Source: an uncultured Robinsoniella sp.
GTDB taxonomy: Bacteria; Bacillota; Clostridia; Lachnospirales; Lachnospiraceae
Length of the DNA stretch: 64,000 nucleotides
Assembly (NCBI GenBank): GCA_900540475.1
Contig: UQGG01000034.1
Coordinates: 21,070-85,069 of the forward strand
Direction: 5' to 3'
Of the stretch, positions 26,083 through 34,742 are shown piece after piece (the stretch's first letter is position 1; every line of letters starts with the position of its first letter). The position numbers and the translations under genes were made by a program. The notes beneath the pieces are model-generated. The model did not search any database and had not been told where the DNA came from. It was given only the letters and a program-made list of their open reading frames with translations.

Positions 26083-26835
26083 ATGGGAATTCCCGTCAAG
26101 CTGGAGGCATTTGAAGGTCCGCTGGATCTGCTCTTGCATTTGATTGATAAAAATAAAGTTAGTATCTATGATATCCCTATTGTGGAAATCACCAGACAGT
26201 ATCTGGAATATATACAGGAAATGGAGCGGCAGGACTTAGGTGTCATGAGCGAGTTTTTGGTCATGGCAGCTACCCTGATTGATATTAAGTCCAAGATGCT
26301 TCTTCCAAAAGAAGTAAATGAAGAAGGGGAAGAGGAAGATCCCCGCCAGGAGCTGGTAGAACAGCTGCTGCAGTACAAATTATTTAAATTCATGTCTTAT
26401 GAATTGCGTGACCGGCAGGAAGATGCCCAGTTATTTTTATACAAGCCGCCAACTGTACCAGAGGAAGTAGAGGAGTACCGGGAGCCAATCCATTTGGAGG
26501 AGCTGCTTTCCGGCGTGACACTGGCTAAGCTCAATGCAATCTTCAAAGCGGTAATGAAGCGGCAGGAAAACAGAATTGACCCAATCCGGAGCACGTTTGG
26601 GAATCTGGAAAAAGAAGAAGTGAGTCTGGATGAAAAAATGGACTTTGTGGAGCAGTATGTAATGACCAGAAAAACCTGCAGATTTCGTGACCTTCTGGTA
26701 TTGCAGACAAGTAAAATTCATGTCATTGTGGCTTTTTTAGCAATACTGGAACTGATGAAAGTGGGCAAAATCAATATTATGCAGCAGAATATCTTTGATG
26801 ATATTTACATAACGGCAAATTTAGAGCCTGTTTAA
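26083..26835 (+). CDS. scpA: Segregation and condensation protein A
   Basis: 250 residues. ScpA is the kleisin that bridges the two Smc heads in the bacterial condensin. The start V-K-L-E-A-F-E-G-P-L-D-L-L-L-H-L-I is the family signature and the C-terminal winged-helix part (about 185-250) is present. ATG 26083 follows GGCAGGAA. scpB lies 82 bp downstream, the usual pair. The last codons (GAG CCT GTT TAA) lie within the left arm of a family 2 stem-loop. Confidence 0.95.
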   Translation: MGIPVKLEAFEGPLDLLLHLIDKNKVSIYDIPIVEITRQYLEYIQEMERQDLGVMSEFLVMAATLIDIKSKMLLPKEVNEEGEEEDPRQELVEQLLQYKLFKFMSYELRDRQEDAQLFLYKPPTVPEEVEEYREPIHLEELLSGVTLAKLNAIFKAVMKRQENRIDPIRSTFGNLEKEEVSLDEKMDFVEQYVMTRKTCRFRDLLVLQTSKIHVIVAFLAILELMKVGKINIMQQNIFDDIYITANLEPV

Positions 26836-26858
26836 AATTTGATTTACGCACAGGCTCT
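26823..26858 (+). repeat. Dispersed stem-loop repeat, family 2, copy at the end of scpA
   Basis: AGAGCCTGT (26823-26831) pairs with ACAGGCTCT (26850-26858) around 18 bases. It resembles the stem before alaS with compensating changes (GAGCGTG to GAGCCTG with CACGCTC to CAGGCTC). It overlaps the scpA stop codon. Confidence 0.6.
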
Positions 26859-26917
26859 GGATAAGCAGGCTGCCAAATGGAATACGGTGAAGTGTAGAGG
26901 AAAAGCGAGGAATACGA

Positions 26918-27487
26918 GTGGATTTAAAAAAGACAGAAGCTGCAATCGAAGCGATCCTTTTTACCATGGGTGAATCCGTGGAAGTGGACAAGATTGCAAA
27001 AGCAGTAGAACAGGATACCGAAACGACTAAAAAAATCTTACATAATATGATGGACCGTTATCAGACGGAAGACCGGGGAATTCAGATTATTGAACTGGAA
27101 AATGCATTTCAGATGTGTACCAAGAGGGACATGTATGAATATCTGATCCGGATTGCAAAGCAGCCTAAAAAAATGATATTAACGGATGTTGCGCTGGAAA
27201 CCCTGTCCATAATAGCATATAAACAGCCAATCACAAAAATGGAAATTGAAAAAATCCGTGGTGTAAAGAGTGACCACGCCGTGAACAAGCTGATTGAATA
27301 TAATTTGGTAAAAGAGCTAGGGCGGCTGGATGCGCCGGGACGCCCGCTTTTATTTGGAACAACAGAAGAATTCTTAAGGAATTTCGGGGTACACTCTTTA
27401 GAAGACCTGCCAACTGTAAATCCTGTACAGCTGGAGGATTTCAAGGCAGAGGCGGAAGAAGAGATTCAATTAAAACTGAACATTTAG
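26918..27487 (+). CDS. scpB: Segregation and condensation protein B
   Basis: 189 residues from GTG 26918 after GCGAGGA. It has the tandem winged-helix layout of ScpB: E-A-I-L-F near 9-13, then the conserved L-E-T-L-S-I-I-A-Y-K-Q-P-I-T-K near 92-106, I-R-G-V-K-S near 111 and the G-R-L-D-A-P-G-R-P near 137. Binds ScpA in the Smc-ScpAB condensin for chromosome segregation. Confidence 0.95.
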   Translation: MDLKKTEAAIEAILFTMGESVEVDKIAKAVEQDTETTKKILHNMMDRYQTEDRGIQIIELENAFQMCTKRDMYEYLIRIAKQPKKMILTDVALETLSIIAYKQPITKMEIEKIRGVKSDHAVNKLIEYNLVKELGRLDAPGRPLLFGTTEEFLRNFGVHSLEDLPTVNPVQLEDFKAEAEEEIQLKLNI

Positions 27488-27520
27488 AGCGTGATTGAAA
27501 TTCTAGGATGGGAGCGTTTT
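27486..27520 (+). repeat. Possible degenerate family 2 repeat between scpB and the next gene
   Basis: TAGAGCGTGATTGAAATTCTAGG keeps the left arm and loop of the alaS copy (TAGAGCGTGTTTGAAAAAT), while the right arm is reduced to GGGAGCG, which lies where the ribosome binding site of the gene at 27522 is expected. Confidence 0.4.
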
Positions 27521-27521
27521 T

Positions 27522-28310
27522 ATGCCTACAACATATGCACATGATGCTTTTGGAAAGATCATTTACCAAAAGCTTCCGGAAGAGATGAAACAGATAATCG
27601 GGAATGAAAGGACAGCATATCTGATCGGATTGCACGGTCCGGATATCCTTTTCTATAACAGACCCTTTTGTAAAAACCCAATCAGCCAGAAAGGACATGA
27701 GATGCATGAAGAGCTTGCATCCGTATTCTTCAGTGCATGCAAGAAAAAATACATGGAGGAAGAAAGTGAGATACTTCTTGCCTATATGTTTGGATTTGTA
27801 TGCCATTATATGCTGGACAGTACCTGCCATCCATATATTAATGAATATATAGAGAAGACGGGAGTGTCCCACGACGAAATCGAAACAGAGTTTGACCGGG
27901 AACTGATGGAACGCAATAACCGCAACCCGTTCCGGTTCCGCCCTTCTGATTCCGTCCATCTGGAAAAAGAGACCATAAGGGAAATCGCCAATGCATTGTC
28001 GGATCTCAGTGAATGCCAGGTGCGCCATTGTCTGAAAGCGATGAAATTCTATACCAATATAACGGTTTGCTCCAACTGCTTTAAGCGTAATTTTCTGCTT
28101 AACATGGCACGTTTTACCAAAGCGTCCGACGCAATTCAGGGAAGAATTATAAAAAAGAAAAAAAGCAAGCGCTGCGAGGAAAGCAACCAGATGCTGCTGC
28201 ATTTGTTCAGGCTGGCTGTCCCGGAGACTGTTACGGTAATGGAAGATTTTTATAATACGATTACAGATATGGACTATCTGAATTACCGTTTTGAAAGGAA
28301 TTACAAATAA
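27522..28310 (+). CDS. Zinc-dependent phospholipase C-like protein
   Basis: 262 residues. Spaced histidines and acids match the zinc-dependent phospholipase C/S1-P1 nuclease helical fold: T-Y-A-H-D near 4-8, G-L-H-G-P-D near 44, K-G-H-E-M-H-E near 63, C-H-Y-M-L-D-S-T-C-H-P near 98 and S-H-D-E-I-E-T-E-F-D near 121. There is no signal peptide, unlike secreted toxins of this fold, so it is probably a cytoplasmic hydrolase of unknown substrate. ATG 27522 follows GGGAGCG. A longer frame exists on the other strand but shows no domain. Confidence 0.85.
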   Translation: MPTTYAHDAFGKIIYQKLPEEMKQIIGNERTAYLIGLHGPDILFYNRPFCKNPISQKGHEMHEELASVFFSACKKKYMEEESEILLAYMFGFVCHYMLDSTCHPYINEYIEKTGVSHDEIETEFDRELMERNNRNPFRFRPSDSVHLEKETIREIANALSDLSECQVRHCLKAMKFYTNITVCSNCFKRNFLLNMARFTKASDAIQGRIIKKKKSKRCEESNQMLLHLFRLAVPETVTVMEDFYNTITDMDYLNYRFERNYK

Positions 28311-28392
28311 ATCGAATAAAACTTGGAAATACTTTATAATATTCTCCCATATCCCACATATACTAGTAGAAAAGCCATAGGATGTAAAGTGG

Positions 28393-29631
28393 ATGAAGAA
28401 AATAATTGCAATTCTTATCATATTGCTGCTCAGCATTTCGGGAAACAGTCTTGTCGGTCTGGCGGCAGAAGAACAGACCCCGGAAGAGCTTAAAAATTTA
28501 TACGCCCGTAGTGCCGTTTTAATGGATGGCGATACTGGGCGTATTCTTTATGGAAAGAATGAAAATGACGTCATGCCAATGGCGAGCACTACCAAGATCA
28601 TGACCTGCATTCTTACACTGGAAAAAGGAGACCTGGATTCTATAGTTACCGCATCTTCCCTTGCAGCCTCCCAGCCCAAGGTAAGGCTGGGCATGAATAC
28701 AGGCGAAGGTTTTTACCTGAAAGACCTGCTCTATGCACTTATGCTGGAGTCATTTAACGATGCAGCCGTTGCCATAGCAGAGCATCTGGGGGGAAGTGTG
28801 GAAGGGTTTGCCGACATGATGAATGCTAAGGCGAAGGAAATCGGATGCACGGATACCTATTTCATTACGCCAAACGGTCTGGACGCAACCGATGAAAATG
28901 GAACCCATGCCACAACTGCAGCGAATCTGGCACGGATTATGAAATACTGCATCACAGAATCGCCACAAAAAGATAAGTTTTTAGAAATTACAAGAGCTGC
29001 GAATCACAGTTTTACCAATGCGGACCAGACGAGAAATTTTTCCTGTGTAAACCACAATGCCTTTTTAAGTATGATGGAAGGCGCGCTTTCCGGTAAGACC
29101 GGGTTTACCAACAATGCAGGATATTGTTATGTAGGGGCTCTTAAAAGGGACGGTAAGACCTTTATCGTTGCTTTGCTGGCGTGCGGCTGGCCGAATAACA
29201 AAGGCTATAAGTGGAGTGACACCAGAAAACTGATGAATTATGGGCTGGGGCACTATGATTTCAAAGAAATACATATTGGAAATGAACCCGGTGTATTCGT
29301 GGCATCAGATGTTATAAAGCCGGTAAAAGTAGAAAAAGGAATTCCGGAGAGCCAGAATCTGCAGGATACTGCTTTTGCAAATACCAGCCTGAAATGTCCC
29401 AAAGAGGACAGTATAAAAATGCTCTTATCGGAAGATGAGAAAATCACAGCCGATTACCAGATGAAAGAACAACTGGAAGCGCCGGTAACGAAGAACACCG
29501 AAATCGGAAAAGTAACCTATTACCTGAATGGAAAAGCGTTGAGGGAGTATCCGATTATTACCACACAGGATATCGATAAACTGGATTTTTCCTGGTGCCT
29601 GGATAAGATATGGGGATGGTTTGCTGCCTAG
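28393..29631 (+). CDS. D-alanyl-D-alanine carboxypeptidase (S11, DacB/DacF-like)
   Basis: 412 residues with a signal peptide (MKKIIAILIILLLSISG to about residue 25). Penicillin-binding motifs: STTK near 63, SFND near 119 and SGKTGFT near 234. The beta-rich C-terminal domain (about 285-380) is followed by a tryptophan-rich amphipathic end (FSWCLDKIWGWF) that could rest on the membrane. GTG-like alternatives are weaker than the ATG at 28393. With the gene at 23.9 kb and the fragment at the left edge it makes three S11 enzymes. One of them may be sporulation-specific, as DacB and DacF are in Bacillus. Confidence 0.93.
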   Translation: MKKIIAILIILLLSISGNSLVGLAAEEQTPEELKNLYARSAVLMDGDTGRILYGKNENDVMPMASTTKIMTCILTLEKGDLDSIVTASSLAASQPKVRLGMNTGEGFYLKDLLYALMLESFNDAAVAIAEHLGGSVEGFADMMNAKAKEIGCTDTYFITPNGLDATDENGTHATTAANLARIMKYCITESPQKDKFLEITRAANHSFTNADQTRNFSCVNHNAFLSMMEGALSGKTGFTNNAGYCYVGALKRDGKTFIVALLACGWPNNKGYKWSDTRKLMNYGLGHYDFKEIHIGNEPGVFVASDVIKPVKVEKGIPESQNLQDTAFANTSLKCPKEDSIKMLLSEDEKITADYQMKEQLEAPVTKNTEIGKVTYYLNGKALREYPIITTQDIDKLDFSWCLDKIWGWFAA

Positions 29632-29643
29632 AAAAATTCTACT

Positions 29644-29671
29644 TTGAAAAACCCTGGTGCAATGCTATAAT
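29644..29671 (+). promoter_or_regulatory. topB promoter
   Basis: TTGAAA at 29644-29649, 16-bp spacer, TATAAT at 29666-29671, 53 bp before topB. Confidence 0.6.
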
Positions 29672-29724
29672 AACAGGAAGCGGATTTTTCGCAAATAAGA
29701 CAAAAGCAGAGGATGAATTAATAT

Positions 29725-31917
29725 ATGAAATCACTAGTAATTGCAGAAAAACCATCTGTTGCAAGAGATATCGCAAGGGTTTTAAAATGCCAGAAAAAGC
29801 TTCCGGGAGCCATGGAGGGAGGGCAATACGTGGTCACCTGGGCGCTGGGGCATCTGGTGACGCTGGCTGACCCGGAAGGATACGATGCCAAATATAAGGA
29901 ATGGAAAATGGAAAGCCTTCCTATGATTCCGGAGAAAATGCAGCTGGTCGTGATTAAACAGAGTGCAAAACAGTATGCAGCAGTGAAAGCGCAGATAAAC
30001 CGCAAAGATGTGGGAGAAATTATTATAGCAACTGATGCAGGGAGAGAAGGGGAGCTGGTTGCCAGGTGGATTTTAGAAAAAGCCGGCAGCCGCAAGCCGG
30101 TGAAGCGTCTGTGGATTTCTTCCGTTACGGATAAAGCAATCCGGGAAGGCTTTGGGCATTTAAAAGATGGCAGGGAATATATTCCGCTCTACGATGCGGC
30201 AGTGGCAAGGGCTGAGGCTGACTGGCTGGTGGGCATCAATGCCACCAGGGCGCTGACCTGTAAATACAATGCCCAGTTGTCCTGCGGACGGGTGCAGACT
30301 CCAACGCTGGCTATGATTGCGGCAAGAGAAGAGGAAATCAGGAAATTCAAGCCGGAGGCTTACTACGGCATTACCATTCGCACAAAAGGCATGGTCTGGA
30401 ACTGGCAGGATGAAAAAAGCGGAAGCAGCAGGACGTTCCAGAAGGAAAAGGCAGAACAGATCGCAGAAAAGCTGAAAGATGCAAAACTGACAGTGGTCTC
30501 TGTTCAGAAGAAGGCAAAGCAGTCCCAGGCTCCGGGGCTCTATGATCTGACCGAACTTCAGCGTGAAGCAAATAGGAGATTTGGATTTTCCGCAAAAGAT
30601 ACCTTAAATACGATGCAGCGTTTATATGAAAATCACAAAGTGCTGACTTATCCCCGTACGGATTCCAGATACATCAGCACAGATATCGTAGATACTTTAA
30701 AGGAGAGGCTGAAAGCGTGTGCTGTTGGTCCTTATAAAAAACTGGCGGGTTCCCTGATCATGAAGCCCATACGGGCTAATAAATCCTTCGTAGATAATGC
30801 AAAGGTCAGCGACCACCATGCGATAATTCCAACAGAGCAGTTTGTCCAGATGGATCATATGTCCGTGGATGAACGTAAAATATACGACCTGGTTGTCAGA
30901 CGTTTTCTGGCTGTTTTATATCCGGCATTTGAATATGAACAAACCACTTTAAAAGCAAAAGCCAAAGAAGAAATATTTACGGCTAAAGGGAAGGTAGTTA
31001 AAAGCCTGGGCTGGAAAGCGGTGTATGAGGACATGTCTGTGGATGAAGAGGATGAAGAGGACAGCGATTGTGCAGGAAGTCTGCCGGCATTAAATAACGG
31101 GCAGGTTCTGGAAATTGAAAAAATTACGCAGACCGAAGGGAAGACAAAACCCCCGGCACCATTTAACGAGGCAACGCTGCTGTCCGCCATGGAGAATCCC
31201 GTAAAATATATGGAGACTAAAGATGCGCAGGCGGCAAAAACCCTGGGAGAGACCGGAGGACTTGGAACCGTGGCGACACGAGCGGACATTATAGAAAAGC
31301 TGTTTAACACTTTTCTTATGGAAAAACGGGGAAAAGATATTTTTGTTACTTCCAAAGCAAAACAGCTGCTGGAACTAGTGCCGGAGGATCTGAAAAAGCC
31401 GGAACTGACAGCAGACTGGGAGATGAAGCTGTCGAAAATCGCAAAAGGAAATATGAAGCGGGGAGCGTTCTTAAATGACATCCGCAGTTATACCCAGGAA
31501 ATTATTACGGAGATCAAACAGGGGGAAGGAAATTTCAGACACGATAACCTCACTAATTCAAAATGCCCTGTCTGCGGAAAACGTATGCTTGCCGTTAACG
31601 GAAAGAACAGCCGTATGCTGGTTTGCCAGGACCGGGAATGCGGACATCGTGAAACAATTGCCAGAGTGACTAATGCCAGATGCCCAAACTGTCATAAAAA
31701 GATGGAAATGGTGATGAAAGGAAGCGAAGAAACCTTTGTCTGCGTGTGCGGGCATAAGGAAAAATTGTCTGCTTTTCAGGCTAGAAGGCAGAAAGAAGGC
31801 GCAGGTGTCAGCAAGAAAGATGTCCAGAACTACCTGACCCGGCAGAAGAAAGAAGCCAAAGAGCCAATTAACAACGCATTTGCGGCTGCATTTGCAAAAC
31901 TGGATATAAAAGAATAA
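29725..31917 (+). CDS. topB: DNA topoisomerase III
   Basis: 730 residues. Type IA topoisomerase that passes single strands and decatenates DNA. The TOPRIM domain starts at S-L-V-I-A-E-K-P-S-V-A-R (Glu near 8) and has ATDAGREGEL near 92. The active-site tyrosine lies in LTYPRTDSRY near 309-318. The C-terminus has two cysteine-rich zinc segments, C-P-V-C...C-Q-D-R-E-C-G-H near 614-640 and C-P-N-C...C-V-C-G-H near 652-675. Such ends occur in plasmid-like TopB as well as chromosomal forms. Ribosome binding site AGAGGA at 29707-29712, slightly far from the ATG. Confidence 0.95.
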   Translation: MKSLVIAEKPSVARDIARVLKCQKKLPGAMEGGQYVVTWALGHLVTLADPEGYDAKYKEWKMESLPMIPEKMQLVVIKQSAKQYAAVKAQINRKDVGEIIIATDAGREGELVARWILEKAGSRKPVKRLWISSVTDKAIREGFGHLKDGREYIPLYDAAVARAEADWLVGINATRALTCKYNAQLSCGRVQTPTLAMIAAREEEIRKFKPEAYYGITIRTKGMVWNWQDEKSGSSRTFQKEKAEQIAEKLKDAKLTVVSVQKKAKQSQAPGLYDLTELQREANRRFGFSAKDTLNTMQRLYENHKVLTYPRTDSRYISTDIVDTLKERLKACAVGPYKKLAGSLIMKPIRANKSFVDNAKVSDHHAIIPTEQFVQMDHMSVDERKIYDLVVRRFLAVLYPAFEYEQTTLKAKAKEEIFTAKGKVVKSLGWKAVYEDMSVDEEDEEDSDCAGSLPALNNGQVLEIEKITQTEGKTKPPAPFNEATLLSAMENPVKYMETKDAQAAKTLGETGGLGTVATRADIIEKLFNTFLMEKRGKDIFVTSKAKQLLELVPEDLKKPELTADWEMKLSKIAKGNMKRGAFLNDIRSYTQEIITEIKQGEGNFRHDNLTNSKCPVCGKRMLAVNGKNSRMLVCQDRECGHRETIARVTNARCPNCHKKMEMVMKGSEETFVCVCGHKEKLSAFQARRQKEGAGVSKKDVQNYLTRQKKEAKEPINNAFAAAFAKLDIKE

Positions 31918-31980
31918 ACCCTTTTAATGCGTTTTTAATGCAGAGTATGGTGAAAAATTGTTAAAATAATGACAAAACAC

Positions 31981-32009
31981 TTGCGTTTTTTATGTAAACA
32001 AGCTAAAAT
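31981..32009 (+). promoter_or_regulatory. Promoter of the biotin decarboxylase operon
   Basis: TTGCGT at 31981-31986, 17-bp spacer, TAAAAT at 32004-32009, then TATAAT overlapping at 32009-32014. About 55 bp before the first gene. Confidence 0.55.
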
Positions 32010-32065
32010 ATAATTGGCAGAAATTTGGTTTTACTTTAAGAATATAGAAAATGGAGGGCTGAAAA

Positions 32066-33502
32066 ATGAGTAATACAGCACAAAGCTTGGCAAGTACTAG
32101 AATCGCTTCTTTACTTGATGAGAACAGTTTTGTTGAAATCGGCGGATATGTAACTGCCAGAAATACTGATTTCAACATGCAGCAAAAGGAAACCCCTGCA
32201 GACGGCGTCATTACCGGTTATGGTGTGATCGACGGCAATCTGGTATATGTATATAGCCAGGATGCATCCGTACTTGGAGGTACCATTGGAGAAATGCATG
32301 CAAAGAAAATCGCTGGTCTTTATGATCTGGCGTTGAAAATGGGTGCACCGGTGATTGGTTTGGTAGACTGCGCAGGCATGAGACTTCAGGAAGCAACCGA
32401 TGCGTTAAACGGATTTGGTGAAATCTTCATGAAGCAGACACTGGCAAGCGGCATTATTCCCCAAATCACAGCCGTATTTGGTAATTGCGGCGGAGGACTT
32501 GCAATCGCTTCCGAACTTACTGACTTTACATTTATGGAAGAAAAGAAAGCAAAATTATTTGTAAATTCTCCAAATGCACTGGATGGAAATGATGTATCCA
32601 AATGTGATACAGCTTCCGCTAAATTCCAGAGTGAAGAAGCAGGAACAGTAGACTATACAGGAAGCGAAGCTGATGTACTATCCCAGATCAGATCTCTTGT
32701 ATGTATGCTCCCGGCTAATAATGAAGACGATATGTCTTATGAAGAGTGTACAGATGATTTGAACCGCGTATGTAAAGATCTTGCAAATGCTGCAGGAGAT
32801 ACATCCATTCTTTTATCTGATATTTCGGATGACAACCTTTTCTTTGAAGCAAAAGCAGCATATGCAAAAGAAATGGTTACCGGTTTTATTAAATTAAACG
32901 GTGTTACAGTAGGTGCAGTTGCCAACCGTACTGAAGTCTGTGATGACAATGGCAATGTAGCAGAAACATATGAAGCAGTATTAACAAACAGAGGTGCAAA
33001 AAAAGCGGCTGAATTTATCCAGTTCTGTGATGCTTTTAATATTCCAGTATTATCTCTTACAAATGTAAAGGGATTTAAAGCAGACACACATTCTGAAAGA
33101 TGTATTGCAAAAGCCGTTGCACAACTTACTTATGCGTTTGCAAACGCAACCGTTCCTAAGGTTAACGTTATAATCGGTGCAGCTTACGGAACAGCTTATG
33201 TAGCAATGAACAGCAAATCAATCGGTGCAGACATGACATTTGCATGGACAGATGCCCAGATCGGTATGATGGATGCAAAATCAGCTGCCAGAATTATGTA
33301 TGCAGATGCTGATGCAGCAACGATCAGTGAAAAGGCAGCAGAATATGCAGCTTTACAGTCAAGCGCAATGTCAGCAGCTAGAAGAGGGTATGTTGATACG
33401 TTGATTGAAGCAGAAGATACCAGAAAATATGTTATCGGAGCTTTTGAAATGTTATTCACAAAAAGAGAAGATCGTCCGAGCAAAAAACATGGCACGGTTT
33501 AA
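32066..33502 (+). CDS. Acyl-CoA carboxyltransferase subunit (MmdA/12S-like)
   Basis: 478 residues, with the two crotonase-like halves of biotin-dependent carboxyltransferases that use acyl-CoA. The N-half has TPADGVITGYG and the oxyanion-type G-N-C-G-G-G near 144. The C-half has V-K-G-F-K-A-D near 337 (a cognate of GFLPG) and G-A-A-Y-G-T-A-Y near 375. It would move CO2 between biotin and an acyl-CoA, such as propionyl-, acetyl- or glutaconyl-CoA. It is shorter and more diverged than the usual 510-residue methylmalonyl-CoA decarboxylase alpha. First gene of the operon with OadG, biotin carrier, OadB and an OadA-type subunit. ATG 32066 after TGGAGGG. Confidence 0.85.
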   Translation: MSNTAQSLASTRIASLLDENSFVEIGGYVTARNTDFNMQQKETPADGVITGYGVIDGNLVYVYSQDASVLGGTIGEMHAKKIAGLYDLALKMGAPVIGLVDCAGMRLQEATDALNGFGEIFMKQTLASGIIPQITAVFGNCGGGLAIASELTDFTFMEEKKAKLFVNSPNALDGNDVSKCDTASAKFQSEEAGTVDYTGSEADVLSQIRSLVCMLPANNEDDMSYEECTDDLNRVCKDLANAAGDTSILLSDISDDNLFFEAKAAYAKEMVTGFIKLNGVTVGAVANRTEVCDDNGNVAETYEAVLTNRGAKKAAEFIQFCDAFNIPVLSLTNVKGFKADTHSERCIAKAVAQLTYAFANATVPKVNVIIGAAYGTAYVAMNSKSIGADMTFAWTDAQIGMMDAKSAARIMYADADAATISEKAAEYAALQSSAMSAARRGYVDTLIEAEDTRKYVIGAFEMLFTKREDRPSKKHGTV

Positions 33503-33516
33503 GCGGGGTGAATGAT

Positions 33517-34281
33517 ATGAAACGAAAACTTAAAGGAATTTTATTGGCAATGTGCATGGCTGTAATCACCCTTGCAATGCCAATGTGTGTTTATGCAGAA
33601 GAAGCGGCTGCAGTATCGGAGTCAGACCGTGCAACAATTGAAAGCTTTGCACAGCAGACAGTTGAACAGGTTACGTCAATGACAGATGAGCAGATGGATG
33701 AGATCCTCAAACCGTCTTCCATATTATCAGCACCAAACAAATTTTTTACCCAGGCTGTTCAGGCGTGGCAGGATGTCAAAGATGAACTCGGAGCATTTAA
33801 AGGTACTACCGGACATGATATCGAAGTATCTGAGGATAGTATTGTAGTTACAACCAGCGTAACCTTCGAAAAAGGAGACGGTGCGGTTGTATTGACAATC
33901 GGCAGGGAAGATCTTGCGCCATCCAGCATGACATTTGACACAGGCGCAGATTCATCCATGGCGGCTAAAATGGAAAAAGCAGCATTAAATACCCTTATGG
34001 GACTTGTAATTGTATTTGCGATGCTGGTTTTCTTAAGCTTTTTAATATCTCAGTTCAAGCATTTTGGCAAACTGGAAAAGCGCGGCAAAAAAGATGAAGT
34101 GTTAGAAGCTGCAGCAGTTCCGGTTCCAGTAGCTCCGGTTGAAGAAGAAGAATTAGCAGATGACGGAGAATTGGTTGCAGTAATAGCAGCTGCAATTGCA
34201 GCAAGCGAAAATACATCTACAGATAGTTTTGTAGTTCGTTCAATCAGAAAAGCAAATAAAAGAAAATGGCAGAACGCTTAA
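33517..34281 (+). CDS. OadG-like gamma subunit with an extended extracytoplasmic domain
   Basis: 254 residues from ATG 33517 (RBS GCGGGGTGA; an in-frame GTG at 33508 is part of that site). Signal peptide (MKRKLKGILLAMCMAVITLA), then about 120 residues outside, one membrane helix near 155-180 (L-M-G-L-V-I-V-F-A-M-L-V-F-L-S-F-L), then a cytoplasmic acidic Pro/Glu-rich stretch and a basic end. OadG normally has only the helix and a short tail. It anchors the carboxyltransferase to OadB. The large N-terminal domain is a feature I have no name for. Call rests mainly on helix, linker and position between the carboxyltransferase and biotin carrier genes. Confidence 0.75.
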   Translation: MKRKLKGILLAMCMAVITLAMPMCVYAEEAAAVSESDRATIESFAQQTVEQVTSMTDEQMDEILKPSSILSAPNKFFTQAVQAWQDVKDELGAFKGTTGHDIEVSEDSIVVTTSVTFEKGDGAVVLTIGREDLAPSSMTFDTGADSSMAAKMEKAALNTLMGLVIVFAMLVFLSFLISQFKHFGKLEKRGKKDEVLEAAAVPVPVAPVEEEELADDGELVAVIAAAIAASENTSTDSFVVRSIRKANKRKWQNA

Positions 34282-34299
34282 GTATAGGAGGAAATCTTA

Positions 34300-34671
34300 A
34301 TGAAAAATTATACAATTACCGTTAACGGAACAGCATATGATGTAACTGTTGAAGAAGGTACTACAGGTGCAGCACCTGTCGCTGCTCCAAAAGCAGCACC
34401 GAAGGCAGCACCAAAAGCAGCTCCAAAGGCTGCAGCACCAGCTGGCGGATCCGCAGGAGCTGTTAAAGTAGCTGCATCCGTACCTGGAAAAGTATGTAAG
34501 ATAGAAGCAAGTGTCGGACAGGCTGTAAAAAACGGCGATAACATCATTATCCTGGAAGCAATGAAAATGGAAATCCCTGTTGTTGCTCCTCAGGATGGAA
34601 CCATTGCAAGTATTGACGTAGCTGTTGGTGATACCGTTGAAAACGGAGATGCTTTAGCATCTATGAATTAG
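34300..34671 (+). CDS. Biotin carboxyl carrier subunit
   Basis: 123 residues. The N-terminal strand region (KNYTITVNGTAYDVTVEE) is joined by a flexible alanine/proline linker with four tandem A-P-K-A-A units to a biotinyl domain with E-A-M-K-M-E-I near 88, whose central lysine carries biotin. The same layout is seen in the 1.3S subunit of transcarboxylase and in the carrier of sodium-pump decarboxylases. It carries CO2 between the MmdA-like, OadA-like and OadB subunits. ATG 34300 after AGGAGG. Confidence 0.93.
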   Translation: MKNYTITVNGTAYDVTVEEGTTGAAPVAAPKAAPKAAPKAAPKAAAPAGGSAGAVKVAASVPGKVCKIEASVGQAVKNGDNIIILEAMKMEIPVVAPQDGTIASIDVAVGDTVENGDALASMN

Positions 34672-34742
34672 AATTTGCATAAATAATGTAAATTCCCACC
34701 AGTAGAAAAATCTGCTGAAATACTAAAATGGGAGGTAAAAAC

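Noticed and set aside
27441..28436. A 331-residue minus-strand frame longer than the gene it overlaps
   Set aside because: The plus-strand protein has the full set of phospholipase C-like histidines and a better start. The antisense product is a low-complexity hydrophobic sequence with no family features.
30855..31481. A 208-residue minus-strand frame inside topB
   Set aside because: Serine-rich shadow of a well-supported topoisomerase.
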